From contig JAAHGF010000046.1 of NCBI GenBank assembly GCA_010672585.1, positions 1 to 38,306 of the forward strand: a DNA stretch of 38,306 nt. The letters run 5' to 3'. This stretch comes from Okeania sp. SIO1I7. Lineage in GTDB: Bacteria; Cyanobacteriota; Cyanobacteriia; Cyanobacteriales; Microcoleaceae. The notes below the pieces were generated by a model that saw nothing but the letters and a program-made list of their open reading frames with translations, did not search any database and was not told the DNA's origin. Each line of letters starts with the position of its first letter. Position 1 is the stretch's first letter. This document shows positions 1 to 7,854 of this stretch, piece after piece. The position numbers were made by a program, and so were the translations under genes.

Positions 1-790
1 ATTTTCAATAACTCCTAAAAACAAGGGGTGTGAGTTCCCATCTACTTTTCCTTTTTTCTGTCTTTGAGTCCTTATATTTACATCCGACATATTTTCAGTA
101 ACTTCTAAAAGCAAATAGTTAATGACTTATGAAAAACCAGCAATTATCTTTTGATGTTGGGTTTAATACCCCGGCGTCTATAAGATATTTACAATTTGTT
201 GTGGTGTGAGTTTTCATCCATTTTTGACTTTTTCTTGGTTCAACATTTACATACAACATATTTTCAGTAACTTCTAAAAGCAAATAGTTAATGACTCATG
301 AAAAACCAGCAATTATCTTTTGATTTTGGGTTTAATACCCCGCCGTCTATAAGATATTTACAATTTGTTGTGGTGTGAGTTCCCATCCACTTTTGACTTT
401 TTCTTGGTTCAACATTTACATACAACATATTTTCAGTAACTCCTCAAAACAAATAGTTAATGACTCATGAAAAACCAGCAATTATCTTTTGATGTTGGGT
501 TTAATACCCCGGCGTCTATAAGATATTTACAATTTGTTGTGGTGTGAGTTCCCATCCACTTTTGACTTTTTCTTGGTTCAACATTTACATACAACATATT
601 TTCAGTAACTCCTCAAAACAAATAGTTAACGACTCATGAAAAACCAGCAATTATCTTTTTTTCAGTAACTCCTCAAAACAAATAGTTAACGACTCATGAA
701 AAACCAGCAATTATCTTTTTGTTTTGAGTTGAATATCCCGCAACGTAATAGAATATTTACAATTTGTTGTGGTGTGAGTTCTCATCCACA
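1..790. repeat. 169-bp tandem repeat array
   Basis: Near-identical units begin at 92, 261, 430 and 599, an exact 169-bp period. The window opens inside an internally deleted unit (1-91), and the last unit fades near 790. Landmarks recur in the same order in each unit: ttttcagtaact, aaaccagcaattatc, aagatatttacaatttgttg, then tttttcttggttcaac. No reading frame runs through it. A diverged relative at 1581-1660 sits beside the 3' end of the sulfotransferase gene, so the array may derive from that gene's downstream flank (inference). Confidence 0.93.
601..720. repeat. Exact 60-bp tandem duplication inside the array
   Basis: Bases 601-660 and 661-720 are identical over all 60 bases. The duplicated block is the start of the 169-bp unit and ends in a T-run (ttatcttttt). 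Identity without a single mismatch means a very recent slippage or an assembly artefact. Confidence 0.9.
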
Positions 791-1677
791 GTATTTTGGC
801 ATTACCGAATAATTAATAATTAAATAATTAAATAATTAAACAATTCGGCTTACTCTGCCTCCCCTTTCAAGGGGAAAAAAGCGGTCGTTTGCTTTTGCTT
901 CGCAAAACTGGCGTAACGCAACGCTGACGCGAAACGCGACAGCGGAACGGAGTTCTCTCTTCGGAGCGCACCCGTTGGGTGGGATGGCTCCGAAACCTGC
1001 GCTGTCCTCCAATCAACCAAGAGAATAAATTTTTTCCTTATTTGTCAATCCTCTCCCTAAAAGGGAGAGGTAATTATCAATTATCCATTAATGAAAAGTA
1101 GTGGTGAGAATCAAAGATAAATGGGTTCTATAGAAAATATACTTCCTGTTTTATCTTCTGAAAAGCTTTATCTGTAACCTTTTTAAGGTTTAATAATTGG
1201 TTAAAAAAACATTTATATAAATTAAGCTTATAAAATATTGTCAAATATATTTGGAATTTAAACTAAATTTTCCCAAAAAAGTTTAAATGAGCTATTTATG
1301 GGGAAAAATGGGGATAATTTGAGTGCGAACGGTCTACCCTTGGCCATTTATTAAAAGTGTTGATACATAAGAAATACAGGGTGGTTGCTTGTGAAGAAAT
1401 TTTCGTGTATTTTTGAAGTAAGTAATTCGCTCTGCGTAGGAGCTTATTAAAATAAAAAAAGAGAATTAGTGAGTGGAAGTGCGTTCGCGCTAGCGTAACG
1501 TAGTTTTATCGCCTAGCGGAACAGAGTTCGATCAACTTTAGATATATTTTTTAACTACATCAATTTTTACCCAGGCAAAGATACCAAATGCCTTCTATAG
1601 GATATTTACAATTGGTTGGGGTGCGAGTTCCATCAACTTTTTCTTTGTTCTATCTTTCCTTCTTCCTTCTTCAATAA
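791..1677. other. Intergenic, repeat-rich, no gene seen
   Basis: There is no convincing reading frame. The stretch holds an AATAATT-type 7-bp repeat (about 808-840), a hairpin CCCCTT-TC-AAGGGG (861-874), and GC-rich mosaic repeats with words such as cggaacggagttc (900-1010, again 1470-1530). A second hairpin, CCTCTCCCT with AGGGAGAGG, lies at 1050-1070; its flank gagaggtaattatcaatta recurs at 31026-31044. A diverged unit of the 169-bp repeat lies at 1581-1660. Confidence 0.7.
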
Positions 1678-3723
1678 TTACCAATTAAACTTCATCCCTA
1701 AATATTCCTCTAATCTCTGATTATGGGTTTGGAAATATTCAGATAATTGTTGACGGAGCAGATCGGAAATTGGTGCATAAGAACCAGAATTCAACTTTTT
1801 ATATTTTGGCAGTTTATATTCTGGCAAACCTAAAAAATCAAAAACTTGTTTCATCTTCTCATCCGGCGTTTGATAAAGGTCTTCTCCTCTCAAAATTAAA
1901 AATTGTTCCCTCGGAAATACTTCCATCCATTTCTGGATAAATTCTATATAAACACCCCTCCCTATATAATTTCCTGGAAGTTGCCAATATTTTTTATCTC
2001 CTTGAGGTTGTTTCGGAGTAGTTTTGAGTATTTCTAATTCTTGATTAATAGCTACTTCAAAGGAGCGGTCTTCCCAGTTTAATCTTTGCCAATGATGGTA
2101 TTGAGAAAAAGCTCTATCTACAGGGTTTCTTAAAATGACCAATAGTTTAATATCAGGTAGTAAACTATAGATTCTTTCTGGAACTTGATAATTGACTAAA
2201 TAATTAGGAGTAGCTTCTCCAGTAATAAAATTTTGTGACTTAGGAATGGAAGGAAAATGAGCTAAATACCAATCAATTCCTCGATGAAATTCTCCTGACC
2301 AAAAATGTGTTTCTTTCTTAATAGCTGGTAAAACTTGAGGATGTTGGTTAATGTAATTTGCTAAAGAGGTTGTACCACTTTTTTGAGAACCGATAATAAT
2401 GAAATTAGGACTTGATGCGTTATGAAAATCCCAATGGTTTTCTACAAAAGTAGGATGGATTTTTTGGGTTTGATTGTAACAGGCTTTTTTATAACTGCTA
2501 ATGGCTGCTTCAATATTTCCAATTTTTGTAAAAATTTCCCCTAAATTAAGATGACCAAAAAAACTATTTTGCTCAATTTTAGTGGCATTTTGATATAAAT
2601 TTAATACTTCCTCAAGCCTATTTTCTAATAAATGCTTCCATAAGACTGAATGATAGGAAAACCAAGAATGTTCTGGTCTAAGTCTAACAGCTTCTAAGTG
2701 AGCATTAATAGCTTCTTGTTTTTGAGAATTGTGCAAAAAAGCATCAGCTAAGTTATAGTATGCGCCAGAAAATTTTGGGTTGATAATAGTTGATTTACGG
2801 TAAGCAAAAATTGCTTTATCCCATCGTCGTAGCTTAATATATATATTCCCTAAACTGTAGTAAGACCAAAAAAAATCAGGGTTGATTTCTATAGACTTTT
2901 GGTAACAGGCGATCGCTGGCTCTAGCTCACCTTTTTGTTGAAAGACATCTCCTAATTTTTTGTGGAATAAATGATTTTCTGGTTTGAGTTTTATTGCACT
3001 ACTATAGGCGGAGTGGGCTAAATCATATTCTTTTTTTTCTTGGAACACTTTCCCTAGTAAGTAGTAAAGTCTAGGATTTTTAGGAGCTAATTTTATGCCT
3101 TGGTTTAAAACTACTAATGCTTCTTCTAATTCTCCCTTTTGACTCAAAATTTCTCCTAAATGTTGATATGCTGCTGATAAATTGGGGTTGATTTTAATAG
3201 CATGACGGTAGCAGTTAATTGCTGCCTCTATTTTGTCTAACTCTAAAAGTTTATTTCCTAAATTTAGATGTTCTGTAGCCGTCAATGATTCTGGTTCTAG
3301 AATAACTGCTTGATAATTACATTCTGTGGCTAATTTTTCTTGACCAATACTATGCCATACTTTAGCTAAATTTCGATAAACTCCTGCTAAATTTGGTTGA
3401 ATTTTGAGGGCTTTTTCATAAGCTAAAATTGCTTGTTCCCATTCCTGTTGTTTAGCATACATACTACCCAGGTTGGCATGAGCTTCAGCAAAATTGGGTA
3501 GTATTTGAATAGCCTTATTGTAGTAATTTTTTGCTGCTTCTATGTCACCTTGTGCTTGAAAAATATCTCCCATAGTTTTGTAAGCTGGTGCAAATTCTGG
3601 TTGGCTATTTAATGCTTTTAAACAAGCTGCATAAGCCTCATTTAACTTTCCTGTCGCTAAATGAGATGTTGCTATTTGGTTTAAATTAATTGTTGTTTTT
3701 TTTGTCTTCTCATTATTAGACAT
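1678..3723 (-). CDS. TPR protein with C-terminal PAPS-dependent sulfotransferase domain
   Basis: This 681-residue protein starts with about twelve TPR units (residues ~14-425; recurring pattern A..LG.....G....A...Y..AI...P). They should form a protein- or glycan-binding solenoid. The C-terminal ~240 residues are a Sulfotransfer_1-type domain. The 5'-phosphosulfate loop GSQKSGTT lies at ~445-452, a KETHFW segment supplies a candidate catalytic Glu, and the 3'-phosphate motif LRNPVDRAFSQY is at ~531. The order matches heparan-sulfate 3-O/N-sulfotransferase-like enzymes, which move sulfate from PAPS to sugar hydroxyls or amines. Sulfation of an exopolysaccharide or surface glycan is likely but inferred. 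No signal peptide or membrane segment is seen. The ATG has no clear Shine-Dalgarno and abuts the 115-bp repeat array. It is paralogous to the genes at 4667 and 7855. Confidence 0.93.
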   Translation of the reverse strand: MSNNEKTKKTTINLNQIATSHLATGKLNEAYAACLKALNSQPEFAPAYKTMGDIFQAQGDIEAAKNYYNKAIQILPNFAEAHANLGSMYAKQQEWEQAILAYEKALKIQPNLAGVYRNLAKVWHSIGQEKLATECNYQAVILEPESLTATEHLNLGNKLLELDKIEAAINCYRHAIKINPNLSAAYQHLGEILSQKGELEEALVVLNQGIKLAPKNPRLYYLLGKVFQEKKEYDLAHSAYSSAIKLKPENHLFHKKLGDVFQQKGELEPAIACYQKSIEINPDFFWSYYSLGNIYIKLRRWDKAIFAYRKSTIINPKFSGAYYNLADAFLHNSQKQEAINAHLEAVRLRPEHSWFSYHSVLWKHLLENRLEEVLNLYQNATKIEQNSFFGHLNLGEIFTKIGNIEAAISSYKKACYNQTQKIHPTFVENHWDFHNASSPNFIIIGSQKSGTTSLANYINQHPQVLPAIKKETHFWSGEFHRGIDWYLAHFPSIPKSQNFITGEATPNYLVNYQVPERIYSLLPDIKLLVILRNPVDRAFSQYHHWQRLNWEDRSFEVAINQELEILKTTPKQPQGDKKYWQLPGNYIGRGVYIEFIQKWMEVFPREQFLILRGEDLYQTPDEKMKQVFDFLGLPEYKLPKYKKLNSGSYAPISDLLRQQLSEYFQTHNQRLEEYLGMKFNW

Positions 3724-3725
3724 AT

Positions 3726-4197
3726 TTCAATAAGTTATATCAGGTTTCATTAATTAGAGATAATAAAAATATTTTTCTTGATTATCTGGAGAATGTCGGA
3801 AATTTCCCACCACTCCCTACCGCCTACTCCTTGCTCTCTTTTCAATAAGTTATATCAGGTCTGATTAATTAGAGATAATAAAAATACTTTTCTTGATTAT
3901 CTGGAGAATGTCGGAAATTTCCCACCACTCCCTACCGCCTACTCCTTACTCTCTTTTCAATAAGTTATATCAGGTCTGATTAATTAGAGATAATAAAAAT
4001 ACTTTTCTTGATTATCTGGAGAATGTCAGAAATTTTCCACCACTACCTACTCCCTACTCCTTACTCTCTTTTCAATAAGTTATATCAGGTCTGATTAATT
4101 AGAGATAATAAAAATACTTTTCTTGATTATCTGGAGAATGTCAGAAATTTTCCACCATTCTTTACCTCCTACTCCCTACTCTTTTTTCAATAAGTTA
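3726..4197. repeat. 115-bp tandem repeat array directly upstream of the TPR-sulfotransferase start
   Basis: Units begin with ttcaataag at 3726, 3841, 3956, 4071 and 4186, spaced exactly 115 bp. The first unit touches the start codon of the minus-strand gene at 3723. The fifth unit is cut at 4197 by a MITE-like element and resumes at 4419; the next ttcaataag is at 4522. Units carry atatcaggtctgattaatt, tttcttgattatctggag and a pyrimidine-rich ctccctactc stretch. If the gene's promoter lies here, it has been amplified; no promoter box can be proven. Confidence 0.93.
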
Positions 4198-4415
4198 TAC
4201 CAAATTTATAAATGTTTGCTACAAATAGCTAGGGTATTTCTTAGAATTGCTGAATTTCCTACGGAATGCTCCACAAACAGAATTTAGGAGTCACACGGGA
4301 ATAGATTTAATACCATTTTTGGTGTTGTAAATTATCTTTTTCATCAAATAGATTTTCATATAAAGTATGCGCGATGGTGTTTATTATTCGTAACATTCTT
4401 TTTTCATGCATGGTA
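4198..4415. mobile_element. MITE-like element C1 inserted in the 115-bp array
   Basis: The ends are TACCAAATTT and CATGGTA, with 3-bp target duplications TTA at 4195-4197 and 4416-4418. Removing the element plus one TTA leaves a repeat unit of exactly 115 bp, so the boundaries are well supported. The left end (TTTATAAATGTTTGCTAC) and right end (reverse complement GAAAAAAGAATGTTACGAA) each match one end of element C2 at 9914-10107, in the opposite orientation. It has no coding capacity. Confidence 0.88.
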
Positions 4416-4418
4416 TTA

Positions 4419-4530
4419 TATCAGGTCTGATTAATTAGAGATAATAAAAATACTTTTCTTGATTATCTGGAGAATGTCGGAAATTTCCCAGCATTCCCTA
4501 CCCTCTACTCCCTACTCTCTTTTCAATAAG
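4419..4530. repeat. Remainder of the interrupted 115-bp repeat unit
   Basis: Bases 4421-4521 continue the fifth unit exactly where 4199 left off (14 + 101 = 115 bp). A sixth unit begins at 4522 (ttcaataag) and ends after a few bases. Confidence 0.9.
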
Positions 4531-4566
4531 ACAAATTACCATGCATTAATGCTTAATTTAGGTATC

Positions 4567-4620
4567 ACTTCAATTATTAAGTAATTAACGCGAAACAAAT
4601 CACTTTTTTGATAATTATTA
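4567..4620. repeat. Dispersed repeat shared with 20681-20730
   Basis: The segment acttcaattattaagtaatt followed about 20 bp later by cttttttgataatta recurs near 20681-20730 with small differences. Its centre is palindromic (aattatTAAgtaatt). It is probably a degraded miniature element. The following 4640-4666 holds a ctactcccc 9-bp tandem run. Confidence 0.6.
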
Positions 4621-4666
4621 GCTGATTAGCATTAATGATTATCATGTTTACTACTCCCCTACTCCC

Positions 4667-6031
4667 CTACTCTCCGGTTTCAGATGGTAATTGATGTTGA
4701 TTTCTACATTTTTCTGCTGCAGAGCGATCGCCTAACTGTTCAAAAATATAGGCTATTTTTTCGTAAGCTTTATGGTAGTCTGGTTTAATTTGTATTGCTT
4801 TTTTCAAACATTCGACAGCATCAGACCAATTTTCTTGTTGGATATATGTTTTTCCTAATGATGTGTATAACCAGCAAGAATTAGGATTAATTTCAATAGC
4901 TGTTTGATAATTAATAATTGCCTCATCTAGTTGTCCTAGTTGTTGTAGAGCATCTGCTAATTTACGATAAAATAAATAATTATCTACTTTTAATTCTATA
5001 GCTCGACGATAAGATGGAATTGCTAAGTGCAGTTTTTTTTGTTTACTTAGTGCTTCGCCCATTTTATAGTGAAGTCTCGCTAAATTAGGATTAAGTTTGA
5101 GACCACTTTGATAAATAATAAGTGCTTGATTTATTTTTCCCTGCTTGAGTAATATTTCTCCTATTTTACAGTAAGCATCCCAATTTTTAGGGTTACTTTT
5201 AATCGCTTGATGATAACAAGTAATAGCTTGATTTAACTTACCCTGTTCATACAAAATATCTGCTAAATATTTGTGAGATAAAGGAAAATTAGGATTAAGT
5301 TCTATAGCTCGTTGAAATGCCTCAAATGCATCATTTAACTTGCCTATATCTTGGAAAATTTTGCCTAGTTTGTAATAAAACATCCAATTTTCAGGTAAAA
5401 GCTTAATTAAATGTTGATAACAATTGATAGCTGAATCTAGTTCTCCTCGTTCTACAAAAATTTCCCCTAATTTAGAGTAAGCTTCCGATAAATTAGGATT
5501 TAATTCTATAGCTTCACGATAATCAGCTATTGCCTCTTCCGTTTTACCTTCATTTAAAAAAATATTTCCATGATTCACTTTTTCTAAAGCAATCTTTTCT
5601 AATTCTATTTTTTGAGCTTGATACCAATATTTTTCTGCCAAACTTAACTGACCTAATTTTTGGCAAACCCTAGATAAATTTCGATAAGCACCAGGCAAAT
5701 TTGGTTGTAATTCAATAGCTGTTTCATAGCAAGCTATAGCTGGATACCATTCATTTTGTTTAGCATATAAACTCCCAATATTTATGTATATCTCCGCCCA
5801 ATTTGGCTGCTGCATCATAGCTTTTGTATACCAATTTATCGCCTCTTCTAATTTTCCCATTGCCTGTAATACATTTCCTAATGTTTTACAAGTCAAAGGA
5901 TAAACTGGTAATATTTCTAGAGATTTTTCACAGTATAAATAAGCCTCATCTAATTTTCCAGCTTCTAAATAAGATTCTGCTTCTTGATACAAACTAAAAG
6001 CTGACATTTCAGGAGTTAAATTTGAATACAT
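4667..6031 (-). CDS. TPR-only protein, paralogue of the flanking TPR-sulfotransferases
   Basis: The 454 residues are TPR repeats almost throughout (about thirteen 34-residue units from ~9 to ~445; signature NP.....Y..LG....(Q/E).G...AI..Y..AI). Residues ~1-180 align closely with the N-terminus of the protein at 1678-3723 (for example YAKQNEWYPAIACYETAI beside YAKQQEWEQAILAYEKAL). Unlike both neighbours it stops without a sulfotransferase domain; the C-terminus ends QLPSETGE. It could be a paralogue that lost the domain or a stand-alone adaptor. No signal peptide is visible. The ATG at 6031 lacks a strong Shine-Dalgarno. Upstream it faces the 285-322-bp repeat array. Confidence 0.9.
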   Translation of the reverse strand: MYSNLTPEMSAFSLYQEAESYLEAGKLDEAYLYCEKSLEILPVYPLTCKTLGNVLQAMGKLEEAINWYTKAMMQQPNWAEIYINIGSLYAKQNEWYPAIACYETAIELQPNLPGAYRNLSRVCQKLGQLSLAEKYWYQAQKIELEKIALEKVNHGNIFLNEGKTEEAIADYREAIELNPNLSEAYSKLGEIFVERGELDSAINCYQHLIKLLPENWMFYYKLGKIFQDIGKLNDAFEAFQRAIELNPNFPLSHKYLADILYEQGKLNQAITCYHQAIKSNPKNWDAYCKIGEILLKQGKINQALIIYQSGLKLNPNLARLHYKMGEALSKQKKLHLAIPSYRRAIELKVDNYLFYRKLADALQQLGQLDEAIINYQTAIEINPNSCWLYTSLGKTYIQQENWSDAVECLKKAIQIKPDYHKAYEKIAYIFEQLGDRSAAEKCRNQHQLPSETGE

Positions 6032-6270
6032 ATTGATGTTTTAAACTTTTGAAAATAATATGATAATTTGATTGTAGCTCACCCAAATTTCAATCTCTCT
6101 TTTTTTTGAGAACAACATTGGGTCTCAAGCCTTCCTTTTTAAATATATAAAAATCAAGTTCAGTATTTTCTTGCCTGCCTATTCCAGGAAGTACTGATAG
6201 GGTAACTCTTCTGTAAAGAGGCTAACTGAAGTCTATAGTTTATCCGGTAGGATGCTAACTGAATTTATTT

Positions 6271-6369
6271 CTAATTCCAGTTAAATTTCATTCCTAAAGA
6301 CTCCTCTAATTTTTGGTTATGAATTTGAAAATAATCATTGAAACGCCTACATATTTATGAATTAATAAA
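6271..6369 (-). pseudogene. Sulfotransferase C-terminal remnant 1
   Basis: The minus strand reads LEE-LGMKFNWN then stop, matching the end of the sulfotransferase genes (LEEYLGMKFNW) apart from a change at the Tyr codon (agactc for atactc). No start and no catalytic part remain. It is the most distant copy from the intact gene. Confidence 0.8.
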
Positions 6370-6592
6370 TGTTGGAAATAATCTCATAACCTGATGGTAG
6401 CTCACCCAAATTTCAATCTCTCTTTTTTTGACAAAAATATCGGGCATCAAGCCTTCATTTTGAAAGAGATAAAAATCAAATTCAGTATTTTCTTGCCTGC
6501 CTATTCCAGGAAGTACTGATAGGGTAACTATTCCGTAAAGAGGCTAACTGAAGTCTACAGTTCATCCGGTAGAATGCTAACTGAATTTACTT

Positions 6593-6691
6593 CTAATTCC
6601 AGTTAAATTCCATTCCTAAATACTCCTCTAATTTTTGGTTATGAATTTGAAAATAATCATTGAAAATTCTACAGATTTATGAATCAATAAA
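6593..6691 (-). pseudogene. Sulfotransferase C-terminal remnant 2
   Basis: The minus strand still reads ...LEEYLGM-FNW then stop, in frame over the terminal residues, from a ~99-bp copy of the gene's 3' end. Confidence 0.8.
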
Positions 6692-6865
6692 TATTGGAAA
6701 TAATCTCATAACCTGATGGTAGCTCACCCAAATTTCAATCTCTCTTTTTTTGACAAAAATATCGGGTATCAAGCCTTCATTTTTCAGGGAATAAAAAATC
6801 AAGTTATGAATTTTCTCGCCTCCCTATTGCAGGAAGTACCGATTAAGGGTATTCCAGGCTGATGA

Positions 6866-6955
6866 GGTACAGTAGCATTAGTTTTTTAAATAGTTGTTGA
6901 AGTATGGAATTAAATTTTCATTCTTTTTGAGACAATTTACTAGAATTACTGTACC
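6866..6955. mobile_element. Candidate miniature inverted-repeat element G
   Basis: It starts GGTACAGTA and ends TACTGTACC, with imperfect inverted similarity extending inward. It accounts for most of the extra length of the 406-bp array unit. No target duplication could be read, so the boundaries are provisional. Confidence 0.5.
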
Positions 6956-6998
6956 ACACTTACATGGAATAGGTTGTAACTGATAACTGAATTTACTC

Positions 6999-7097
6999 CT
7001 AATCCCAGTTAAATTTCATTCCTAAATACTCTTCTAGTCTTTGGTTATGAATTTAGAAATAATCATTTAAACTTCTACGGATTGATGAATCAATAAA
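6999..7097 (-). pseudogene. Sulfotransferase C-terminal remnant 3
   Basis: The terminal reading frame is intact on the minus strand (LGMKFNWD then stop). The upstream segment corresponds to residues ~33 from the C-terminus of the gene at 7855. The catalytic part is absent. Confidence 0.8.
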
Positions 7098-7284
7098 TGT
7101 TTGAAATAATCTCATAACATGATGGTAGCTCACCCAGATTTCAATCTCTCTTTTTTTGACAAAAATATCGGCTCTCAACCCTGACTTTTTCAGAGGATAA
7201 AAAATCAAATTATCCATCTTATCCTATCCCTATTCCAGTAAGTACTGATAACTGATAACTGATAACTGATAACTGAATTTACTC

Positions 7285-7382
7285 CTAATCTCAGTTAAAT
7301 TTCATTCCTAATATTCTTCTAGTTTTTGGTTATTAGTTTAGAAATAATCATTTAAACTTCTACGGATTGATGAATCAATAAA
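7285..7382 (-). pseudogene. Sulfotransferase C-terminal remnant 4, frameshifted
   Basis: It copies the same 3' gene end but lacks one A in the run coding Leu-Tyr (cattcctaatattc here, cattcctaaatactc in the gene), so the frame is broken. Confidence 0.8.
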
Positions 7383-7569
7383 TGTTTGAAATAATCTCAT
7401 AACCTGATGGTAGCTCACCCAGATTTCAATCTCTCTTTTTTTGACAAAAATATCGGCTCTCAACCCTGACTTTTTCAGAGGATAAAAAATTAAATTATCC
7501 GTCTTATCCTATCCCTATTCCAGTAAGTACTGATAACTGATAACTGATAACTGATAACTGAATTTACTC

Positions 7570-7667
7570 CTAATCTCAGTTAAATTTCATTCCTAATACT
7601 CTTCTAGTTTTTGGTTATTAGTTTAGAAATAATCATTTAAACTTCTAGGGATTGATTAATCAATAAA
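7570..7667 (-). pseudogene. Sulfotransferase C-terminal remnant 5, frameshifted
   Basis: It sits 285 bp from the intact gene end and shares the single-base deletion of remnant 4, which suggests copies 4 and 5 arose by one duplication after the deletion. Confidence 0.8.
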
Positions 7668-7854
7668 TATTTGAAATAATCTCATAACCTGATGGTAACT
7701 CACCCAGATTTCAATCTCTCTTTTTTTGACAAAAATATCGGCTCTCAACCCCGACTTTTTCAGAGGATAAAAAATCAAATTATCCATCTTATCCTATCCC
7801 TATTCCAGGAACTACTGATAACTGTTAATTCATAACTTATAAATGAATTAACTT

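Larger units (their letters stand above)
6032..7854. repeat. 285-322-bp tandem array containing 3'-gene fragments
   Basis: The landmark g(t)agctcaccca starts at 6074, 6397, 6719, 7125, 7410 and 7695. Spacings are 323, 322, 406, 285 and 285 bp; the 406-bp unit contains an extra ~90-bp inverted-repeat insert. Each unit is a copy of the last ~99 bp of the sulfotransferase gene at 7855 plus ~190 bp of its downstream flank. Younger units also carry a heptamer run (actgata, e.g. 7246-7275). Divergence increases away from the gene, so growth from the gene side is likely. Confidence 0.92.

Noticed and set aside
1-790. Possible CRISPR array
   Set aside because: The 169-bp units are contiguous and near-identical throughout, with no short repeat/unique spacer alternation.
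3726-4530. Possible CRISPR or origin iterons
   Set aside because: Units are 115 bp, fully conserved and without spacers or DnaA-box clusters.
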